The translations under genes and the position numbers were made by a program. DNA of 28,265 nucleotides from Bacteroidales bacterium (GTDB taxonomy: Bacteria; Bacteroidota; Bacteroidia; Bacteroidales; JAADGE01), in the NCBI GenBank assembly GCA_029934265.1, contig JAOZMN010000004.1:1-28265 (forward strand), in the 5' to 3' direction. The notes under the pieces are model-generated. The model made no database searches, had not been told where the DNA came from, and worked only from the letters and a program-made list of their open reading frames with translations. Position 1 is the stretch's first letter. The number at the start of each line of letters is the position of its first letter. This document shows, one piece after another, positions 22,642-28,265 of the stretch.

Positions 22642-23004
22642 TTATTTTTTTATTATTTTACAATTATTTTGTAATTCTTTTACAATTGCTAAGGTTTTGT
22701 CTATTTTCATTACATTTTGCTTAACATCTTCTTCTATATCTTTTGTCGCATTTGAAAAATCAACAAGTTTCGGCGTAACTTTATCTTCGTTGAATTTTCT
22801 TATATAAGTAACATCTTCTATTAATTTTGTGAATTTTGGCGTGAAATCTTTTAGATTTTCGCTGATAACCTTCCACATCACTTTTATTACAAGGCTGACG
22901 AAACCTACAAGAAGAAACAAAGCTAAACCTCCAACTATAAGATTTACTCCTGAGTATGCTTCTGGATTAGCGGGTAGTTTTTGTAATACTATCAATATTC
23001 TCAT
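22642..23004 (-). CDS. Membrane/coiled-coil protein in the tail operon (120 aa)
   Basis: A hydrophobic segment at about residues 24-45 (LIVGGLALFLLVGFVSLVIK) is followed by a long helical tail (about 60-118) with heptad spacing. The protein would sit in the inner membrane with a soluble coiled coil. The start at 23004 lies within the end of the 55-aa gene, and the stop is directly followed by the hub ATG. Function is unknown. Together with the 55-aa protein it may form a small membrane complex, for example for lysis or for DNA entry at the tail tip. Confidence 0.65.
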   Translation of the reverse strand: MRILIVLQKLPANPEAYSGVNLIVGGLALFLLVGFVSLVIKVMWKVISENLKDFTPKFTKLIEDVTYIRKFNEDKVTPKLVDFSNATKDIEEDVKQNVMKIDKTLAIVKELQNNCKIIKK

Positions 23005-23134
23005 AACTTTCTTTAAATAGGGCTTTTAATAATTTCAATATCTTTTTTATGTAAATATTAACGACTATCGCTAAAATAGATATTCCTATTACGCATATAA
23101 TGAATATGCTAATAATACTAATTGTGACATTCAT
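22967..23134 (-). CDS. Small 55-aa transmembrane protein overlapping its neighbour
   Basis: ATG at 23134 opens 55 codons ending at TAA 22967-22969, too short for most gene callers. Residues 3-28 are one hydrophobic helix (ISIISIFIICVIGISILAIV), followed by a basic amphipathic helix (KKILKLLKALFK). It begins 10 bases after the tape measure stop and overlaps the next gene by 38 bases in another frame. Two overlapping small membrane genes recall Rz/Rz1 or holin/antiholin pairs, but no lipobox is visible. Confidence 0.6.
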   Translation of the reverse strand: MNVTISIISIFIICVIGISILAIVVNIYIKKILKLLKALFKESYENIDSITKTTR

Positions 23135-23144
23135 ATTTCATATT

Positions 23145-26100
23145 TTAAGTTCTTGTATCTGTTGTTATTTCTGCAATTCGGTCGCCAGCTTCAGTTATAT
23201 CAGAATAAACGACTACCACTTTTTTAGTTTTTTCAAAAGTTGCAATTTCTTTGCGTAATAGTGAAACTTCGTTAATTATACTGTTTAACAACACGTCTGA
23301 ATTTGTTGCTTTTGCCGAGTCCCCAACGGCTTCAACTGCAATATCCTTCCCTTCTGCGAACTGTGGAACTTTGCTATGTTTAATCGACATGATACTTCTC
23401 GCATGGTCCATTACTGACATGCCGTACTTGTCTTTTTTGGGATTATAAAGCGTTTGATTGTCCACAACCATTTCCGGTTCTTCCGCAACCAATACAGGTG
23501 AGCCTATTATTCCTGTACCAAGTTTGTCGGCGTAGTCAGCATTATACAGTTTGCCATCATCTTCGCCTATTACTGGATATTTACCTTTAGCAAACTGAGA
23601 TGCCTTTATTTCAATCAATGCAATTGAAGCCGCTGTTTGTATTCCATGTGCAATTTGAGTTGGGAGGGCAAGAGGTCCTAAAACCGCAGCATCTTTTACT
23701 ATTGCCACCGCTCCATCTATTGCCGTTTGTAAAGCCTGCATGTGTGCTTGTCTTTTTTTATACTTTCTTTCAATTTTATTTTTTTTCTCTTCTATATCTG
23801 CCTTTATTTGTTCTTCTGCTAAGGCTTGCTCTTCTAAAAGAGCAGTTCTTTGTTCTCCACTTAATCTTGCATTATTAAGTAATTCTTCATAATAACTATC
23901 ATTTGCACTTAATTTAGCCGCAAGTGATTCTTCTAATGATTTTAATTCTGCAACTTGTGCAATTTCAAATGCTGTAGAAAGTAGATTAATAGCATCTGTT
24001 GCATCGGAAGCGTAATCATCTGCTCTATCTATCTTCTCTTGTGTATGTTCTTCTTCTAATTCCTTTTTTTTCGCTGTAAACTCTTCCTCAGAAATTAATT
24101 TTTGGTCCGAAAGTTCTTTTAGTTCGTCTAATTGACTTTGGTTATCTTTAAATTCTGTATCATCAAAGTTTTCTAATGTTTTTTCTTCTTTCTTTTTTTT
24201 GTAATCAGTAGTTAATTGGTTTTGTTTTTCTATAAAGGCTTGTTTAGCTATTAATTCAGCATCATATTGCTCTTGAATTATTGCCATTTTTTCGTTGAAA
24301 GCAGTTTCGTAATCAATTTCGCCAGATTGTTCTTTAATTTCAAGTATAGCAAGCTGAAAATTAGTTTCGGCTTCTATTTCAGTTTTTCGGTTATCAGCTT
24401 TTACTTTTTTTTCTTCGCCATCGTACTTGTTATTGATAGCCTGAACCATTAATCGAAACTCTTCTGTATCTTTTAAGCGTTGGTCAAGTGCGTTTAGTTC
24501 GTTATTTCTTTGTGCTGAAAGTCTATCAAGCTCATCAGTTAATTCTTCTTCAAACATTCTATCAACAGATGCAATATAACCTTCTCTTATAGCTTTCAGT
24601 TCGTCTGCAAGCTTTTTTCTTTCTTCAATTATTTTTTTATTTTTTTGTTTTTCGGTAGTTATAATTTCATTATTATTTGTTTCTTCATTTTTAATTTTAA
24701 TTTTTCCATATTTTAATTGTAATGCTTTTAGTTTCAAGTTATACTCCTCCTTACTTATCATGTTATTTTTTATTTGATTGATAAGCATTTGTCTCTCTTG
24801 CTCATAAGTTTGTTCTTTTTCTTTTTTTGTGTATGCAGAAAAAATAGCATCTATTTCTTTTAATTTTTCATTTTTTTCATTTTCTGCCTCAATAATTTTA
24901 TATATTTCTTGAGCTGTATATTTAAGATCATATTTAGATTCAAATTCTGCTCTTTTTTTTCCGCCATCATGCTCTCCTGTTGCTATTGTTTTTTTGCGAA
25001 GTTCAATTAACTCATTAAATTCATCAGATGCTTGTTTCAACAGATGTTTATTGTCTCTTGTTGCATCTTGCAATATATCTGAAGTTATTTCTGCTCTTAC
25101 ATCTATTGCTTTTTGCGTTGCCTCTACAATTGCAGCTTCTTGTGATTTTAATGCTAAATTCTTTGCCAGTGCTGAATTAGCCAATTTTTGAGCCTCTGCA
25201 ATATCCTTTAAACTTGAATTTTCTGTAAGTAAATTAGGTAGATACTTACCGTATTCTTTATTTATTTTAATAATAAGTTCTTTACGAGCTTCTGTTCCTT
25301 TCCCTGTTTTTTTCAACGCATCAAAAACATTATTAAGTTCTGTTTTTTCTTTTACCAATTGTTTATTGAAATCTCTAACGGCTTTACTGGATTCTTTCAG
25401 TTCATCTTTAAATGCTATAATTGCAACTACAACAGCCGCAACTGCTGTCAGAATTAAACCCCAAGGGTTGCTTTTTGCCGCTTTCGAGAAAATTTTTTGT
25501 GCAACGGTTGCAAGCTGAACCGCTTTTGTATAAAGATTTTTCGCTATAATTGCTCCTTTTGTTGCTATTGTGTAGGTTGCAATAGCAGTAGCTCCTATTA
25601 TTAATATCTTTGCGAACGTATCCCAGTTTTTAATAATTACAACTAACACTTTTAACAAATAGGAAAAAGCATTTGTAGAAAAAGTAAGTGCTGGAGTGAG
25701 TTGCTCACCAAGAATATTTGCATTTTCTTGAGCTTTATTTTTGGCTTGTTCTAATTTGACAGCGTTGGTAGCTGTTTTTATAGACGCTTGTTCTATAGCA
25801 ACATTTGTATCTGTTATTGCTTTTTTATATCTATTTATTTCACTTTGCTCCGCAAGTAATACCTCTACCATTTTCGCATGTTCCGAACCGAAAAGTTTAG
25901 TTACTTTTTCTCCGTTTTGAATTTTTACTCTAAGCTCATCTAATGCTATATTTATATCGAAGATACCATCTTTATAACCTATACCTGTATCTTTAAGTTT
26001 CATTAAGACTTTGTCTATACTGTTCCCAGCCATCGACATATCATTGAATTTAGGAGCTACAGCCTCAGATATTGCCACAAGGTCTTCAACCTCCATACCC

Positions 26101-27341
26101 ATTAGGTTTGCTGTAGTTGCTGCTTTATCAAAAACTTTTGTAAGTTTAGGAATATCTGCCGCACCTTCTTTTGAACCAGCAGCAAGAGCATTGATTACCC
26201 TCCTTGTCTGGTTGGCTTTTAAATCAAAATTATTAAGTGCTGAAGTTACGGCGATAGTTGCCGATTTTAAATTTCCGTCAGATGCAGCAGCAAGTATTAG
26301 AGCTTCTTGCGTTACTTCTTTGAGTGCCTCTTTTGATTTTAATAACTCCGGGCGTTGAGAGCCGACAATGCCAAATGCCTCTTCTATTTGAGTTGCTGAA
26401 CTTTTAATTCTAATACCATCTTTGGTCATAGAAGTTGATAACTCCTTAGCACTGTCGGATAAGTATTTCAAACTATCGCCTGTTAAGCCTGTTAATGCTG
26501 ACAAGTCTGCCTCTGCTTGTTCGAATTCGTTAAATCCATCAATAGCTTTCCTTATTGAAAAACCGAGTCCAGAAAGTCCGGCTACCATAGTTACTATACC
26601 TGCGGCATAAGTATTGAAGAAATTGTTTGCTTTTTGCAGTTTTTCTTTTAAGCCAATTTGTGCGTTTGCTGCTCCTTTCGATTTTACTCTTAACTCTGAC
26701 AATCGTTGATTAACAGCATTTAATCTTTTCTCATACTTCTGATACGCTTCAGAACCTGGTATTGCATTTTTTAGAGCAATTTTCAAACTTTTAGATTGCT
26801 GTTCTAATTCTTTCATAGAAAGAGCCGTCAAATCAAAACTCTGACGAATAGCTTTCATGCTTGCTTGAACTTCTTTGAGGCGTTTGGAAGATGCAATAAA
26901 TTCTTCATTTCCTGCTTTTGTTCGCTTCATAGTAGCAATGAGCTTTATTTGCTCACGCTCCAAGCGTTTTAAAACACTTACTTCGTATTTAAGTTCTTGA
27001 TTTTTGACTTTAAGAGCTTTGGCAAGTTCCTTTTCTTTTGCTATCAGATTGGCATCTGAACCTGCCGTTTTTTTTACTTGAATTTGGACTTGCTTATACT
27101 CTGCACTTAAGTCGTTTAATTCTTTCTCTAATTGTTGTGTTGCAAGGGTTGTTTTGTTTAAATTATCCTGATTGGCAGTAAGTTTTTTTGCACTATCGTT
27201 GTATTTTTTATGCTCTCTGCCGACGGATTTTATAGAGTTTTGAAGTTTAGCAGCCTCGGCAGACAGCTCCGCAAGTTCTTTACGACTTTTGTCGGAACCA
27301 ATAATAATATCTAATTGTACCTTATCTTCGTGAAGTGCCAT
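23145..27341 (-). CDS. Tail tape measure protein (1398 aa)
   Basis: The protein is a long TP901/PhageMin-type tape measure. An N-terminal coiled coil (about 15-230) is followed by a hydrophobic segment (about 243-263) and the conserved FNEFEQAEADLSALTG region. Then come an Ala/Ser-rich helical domain, hydrophobic segments at about 560-600 and 627-647, a very Lys/Glu-rich coiled coil to about 1230, and a C-terminal domain. By the usual rule of about 0.15 nm per residue the tail would be about 210 nm long. It sets tail length and enters the host membrane during infection. It overlaps the upstream kinase gene by one base (TAATG). The two tail-assembly chaperone genes normally found upstream, with their frameshift, are not seen. 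Confidence 0.93.
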   Translation of the reverse strand: MALHEDKVQLDIIIGSDKSRKELAELSAEAAKLQNSIKSVGREHKKYNDSAKKLTANQDNLNKTTLATQQLEKELNDLSAEYKQVQIQVKKTAGSDANLIAKEKELAKALKVKNQELKYEVSVLKRLEREQIKLIATMKRTKAGNEEFIASSKRLKEVQASMKAIRQSFDLTALSMKELEQQSKSLKIALKNAIPGSEAYQKYEKRLNAVNQRLSELRVKSKGAANAQIGLKEKLQKANNFFNTYAAGIVTMVAGLSGLGFSIRKAIDGFNEFEQAEADLSALTGLTGDSLKYLSDSAKELSTSMTKDGIRIKSSATQIEEAFGIVGSQRPELLKSKEALKEVTQEALILAAASDGNLKSATIAVTSALNNFDLKANQTRRVINALAAGSKEGAADIPKLTKVFDKAATTANLMGMEVEDLVAISEAVAPKFNDMSMAGNSIDKVLMKLKDTGIGYKDGIFDINIALDELRVKIQNGEKVTKLFGSEHAKMVEVLLAEQSEINRYKKAITDTNVAIEQASIKTATNAVKLEQAKNKAQENANILGEQLTPALTFSTNAFSYLLKVLVVIIKNWDTFAKILIIGATAIATYTIATKGAIIAKNLYTKAVQLATVAQKIFSKAAKSNPWGLILTAVAAVVVAIIAFKDELKESSKAVRDFNKQLVKEKTELNNVFDALKKTGKGTEARKELIIKINKEYGKYLPNLLTENSSLKDIAEAQKLANSALAKNLALKSQEAAIVEATQKAIDVRAEITSDILQDATRDNKHLLKQASDEFNELIELRKKTIATGEHDGGKKRAEFESKYDLKYTAQEIYKIIEAENEKNEKLKEIDAIFSAYTKKEKEQTYEQERQMLINQIKNNMISKEEYNLKLKALQLKYGKIKIKNEETNNNEIITTEKQKNKKIIEERKKLADELKAIREGYIASVDRMFEEELTDELDRLSAQRNNELNALDQRLKDTEEFRLMVQAINNKYDGEEKKVKADNRKTEIEAETNFQLAILEIKEQSGEIDYETAFNEKMAIIQEQYDAELIAKQAFIEKQNQLTTDYKKKKEEKTLENFDDTEFKDNQSQLDELKELSDQKLISEEEFTAKKKELEEEHTQEKIDRADDYASDATDAINLLSTAFEIAQVAELKSLEESLAAKLSANDSYYEELLNNARLSGEQRTALLEEQALAEEQIKADIEEKKNKIERKYKKRQAHMQALQTAIDGAVAIVKDAAVLGPLALPTQIAHGIQTAASIALIEIKASQFAKGKYPVIGEDDGKLYNADYADKLGTGIIGSPVLVAEEPEMVVDNQTLYNPKKDKYGMSVMDHARSIMSIKHSKVPQFAEGKDIAVEAVGDSAKATNSDVLLNSIINEVSLLRKEIATFEKTKKVVVVYSDITEAGDRIAEITTDTRT

Positions 27342-27814
27342 TACTGCTTGTTAATTTCGTTTATCATTTCTTCTACAGTCATTTTTGAGCTGTCAAAAGT
27401 GAAATCGAAATGTTTTTTGTCGAGTTTGTTTTTTATGATATTGATACTTTTTTTTACATCTGAAATATCATAAGGCATTGGAATTTTTGTTTTGCGTTTT
27501 AAATATCTATCCAAAATAACATTTACCGGAGCTATCATACGGATATGAATTTTCTCACCTTTCATTTTAGAAAGTACATCTTGATGCCACATTGAAGTTC
27601 CGGAACTTTCAAAAATACCGCACTCGTTGCCGTCTGTTTCAATATCGGTTCTTAATTTTAGCCACGCATTAAATTCGCCCTCGGCTGTGGAGTTTCGGTT
27701 GTGTTTAATTCTGTAATCATCAATTGAATAAACTCGATAGCCTGACAGTTCGTGCATTTTTTTTGCAAGTGTTGTTTTTCCTGTACAGATATTTCCGGAT
27801 AGTATTATATACAT
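27341..27814 (-). CDS. Small P-loop kinase-like NTPase (157 aa)
   Basis: The ATG at 27814 (MYIILSGNICTGKTTLAKKM) gives a classic start just before the P-loop. A longer frame with a TTG at 27868 would begin inside the upstream terminator and is unlikely. Walker A is GNICTGKT at residues 7-14, followed by YSIDDYR (Asp32/Asp33), as in AAA_33/zeta-toxin-like or polynucleotide kinase-like proteins. The lid region has several basic residues (RYLKRKTK). The substrate is unknown: a nucleotide, nucleic acid or small molecule is possible. It is the first gene of the tail operon, directly behind the shared promoter-like element, and overlaps the tape measure by one base. Confidence 0.75.
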   Translation of the reverse strand: MYIILSGNICTGKTTLAKKMHELSGYRVYSIDDYRIKHNRNSTAEGEFNAWLKLRTDIETDGNECGIFESSGTSMWHQDVLSKMKGEKIHIRMIAPVNVILDRYLKRKTKIPMPYDISDVKKSINIIKNKLDKKHFDFTFDSSKMTVEEMINEINKQ

Positions 27815-27820
27815 ATTTGC

Positions 27821-27866
27821 TAATTTTACTGCAATACTATATATAAGGTGTGTTTTGCGAAAGGAC
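27821..27866 (-). promoter_or_regulatory. Promoter-like element upstream of the tail operon, copy 2
   Basis: The same ordered blocks as at 7440-7488, given on the plus strand: TAATTTTA (27821-27828), TGCAAT (27830-27835), TATATATAAGGTGT (27838-27851) and GAAAGGAC (27859-27866). The gap between the last two blocks is 7 bases here and 3 at the capsid copy. The element lies between a strong terminator and the kinase ATG, exactly where a promoter is needed. Confidence 0.7.
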
Positions 27867-27900
27867 AAAAAAAGCTCGCAAGTTTTGAAACTGCGAGCTT
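27867..27900 (-). terminator. Strong intrinsic terminator after the 92-aa gene
   Basis: AAGCTCGCA (27872-27880) pairs with TGCGAGCTT (27892-27900). The inner AGTTT/AAACT extends the stem with a single bulge, and on the minus strand seven T residues follow (27867-27873). It isolates the 92-aa gene from the tail operon. Confidence 0.9.
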
Positions 27901-27924
27901 AGGGAGGTGAAAGTTGTAATTAAT

Positions 27925-28203
27925 TTATTTTTCTTCTTCTTCCATTAGAAAACATGAAAGTATGCTATCTAAGTCTTCATGTAAATGTTTCTCATCTTCG
28001 GTAAGGTGTTCAATCATTTCTACATTTTCTTGTGCTTCTTTTATCACTTTTACGGCTTCTTTATACCGCTCTTCCAAAGCTTTTACATAGATATTATTAG
28101 GATGTTTTCTCTTGTTTTTTATAATTGAAACTCTTATTTTAGTTTCCTCCATCTCTTGCTTTATTCTTTCCTCTGCCATGCTTATTATTGAAATATTTCC
28201 CAT
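27925..28203 (-). CDS. Unknown helical 92-aa protein
   Basis: The 92-aa protein is almost all helix and strongly charged, with heptad-like spacing from about residue 9 to 80 and a very acidic C-terminus (FLMEEEEK). I recognise no family. It starts 7 bases after the stop of the gene cut by the right edge, and its end is followed by a strong terminator, so it is the last gene of its operon. Its position upstream of the kinase and tape measure is where tail-assembly chaperones are usual, but neither the sequence nor a slippery site supports that role. Confidence 0.6.
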   Translation of the reverse strand: MGNISIISMAEERIKQEMEETKIRVSIIKNKRKHPNNIYVKALEERYKEAVKVIKEAQENVEMIEHLTEDEKHLHEDLDSILSCFLMEEEEK

Positions 28204-28210
28204 AATTATT

Positions 28211-28265
28211 TTAAAATTTAAAAGGTTTATAATTATCTACTGGAACTCTTGTTTGTTGGTCGAAC
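28211..28265 (-). CDS. C-terminal end of a gene cut by the right edge
   Basis: Reading in from the right edge, one frame codes for 17 residues (FDQQTRVPVDNYKPFKF) and ends at TAA 28211-28213, seven bases before the ATG at 28203. This spacing is typical of an upstream operon gene. The frame is exactly the one that would continue the partial gene at 1-1310 if base 1 followed base 28265; the joined protein would have 454 residues. Confidence 0.5.
   Translation of the reverse strand, partial: FDQQTRVPVDNYKPFKF

Noticed and set aside
26011..26358. 115-aa plus-strand frame inside the tape measure gene (and similar plus-strand frames elsewhere)
   Set aside because: They are shadows opposite well-supported minus-strand genes, with no recognisable protein features.
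27341..27868. Longer kinase frame from a TTG at 27868 (175 aa)
   Set aside because: That start lies in the T tract of the upstream terminator and would put the promoter-like element inside the coding region; the ATG at 27814 gives a normal P-loop start.
27901..27912. Strong Shine-Dalgarno-like GGAGGTGA on the plus strand
   Set aside because: No start codon with an open frame follows it on the plus strand, and it lies next to the terminator of a minus-strand gene.
1..28265. tRNA or rRNA genes
   Set aside because: No cloverleaf-like GC-rich segments or conserved rRNA stretches were noticed in this A/T-rich sequence; a covariance-model scan was not possible here.

Overview
The window looks like part, possibly nearly all, of the genome of a tailed bacteriophage (or a prophage derived from one) of a Bacteroidetes host. 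The evidence is strong A+T richness, the almost complete lack of AGGAGG-type ribosome sites before the genes, a tail-hub protein with an N-terminus of the kind I associate with Bacteroidetes phages, and a Bacteroidetes-style tyrosine integrase fragment. Every intact gene is on the minus strand, so the map reads from right to left. The only plus-strand coding sequence is a broken repressor/integrase remnant.

Right part (28265 to 17882), tail genes: a gene tail cut by the window edge, a 92-aa helical protein followed by a strong terminator, then a promoter-like element and a compact operon. The operon holds a small P-loop kinase, a 1398-aa tape measure protein, two overlapping tiny membrane proteins, a tail hub-like protein, a 417-aa tail protein, a fibre with YadA-like beta-roll repeats and a self-cleaving S74 chaperone, and a 56-aa protein.

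Middle (17885 to 9190), control, lysis and replication: a deletion scar joins the 5' end of a repressor gene to the 3' end of an integrase gene. Divergent from it is a Cro-like regulator heading an operon with a spanin-like lipoprotein candidate, a membrane-anchored amidase, a membrane protein whose gene carries four 11-bp tandem repeats, a stand-alone DnaA domain IV protein, a four-helix membrane/coiled-coil protein, a small unknown protein, a large primase-helicase and a 59-aa protein, ending at a 15-bp-stem terminator. A 660-bp gap (8653-9311) follows. It is rich in inverted TACAACTT repeats and is the best candidate for a replication origin or master control region.

Left part (8652 to 1), head and connector/fibre genes: two unknown proteins, a 129-aa protein, and a second copy of the promoter-like element in front of a 1029-aa protease/scaffold/capsid fusion. 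After these come a 270-aa structural protein and a series of small structural proteins. A roughly 88-aa beta-rich C-terminal domain is repeated on the capsid fusion (twice) and on two downstream proteins.

No terminase or portal gene can be recognised, so those genes lie outside the window, are unrecognisable, or are missing. The two ends of the window would join in frame if the molecule were circular. The scar suggests a formerly temperate phage that has lost its lysogeny module.
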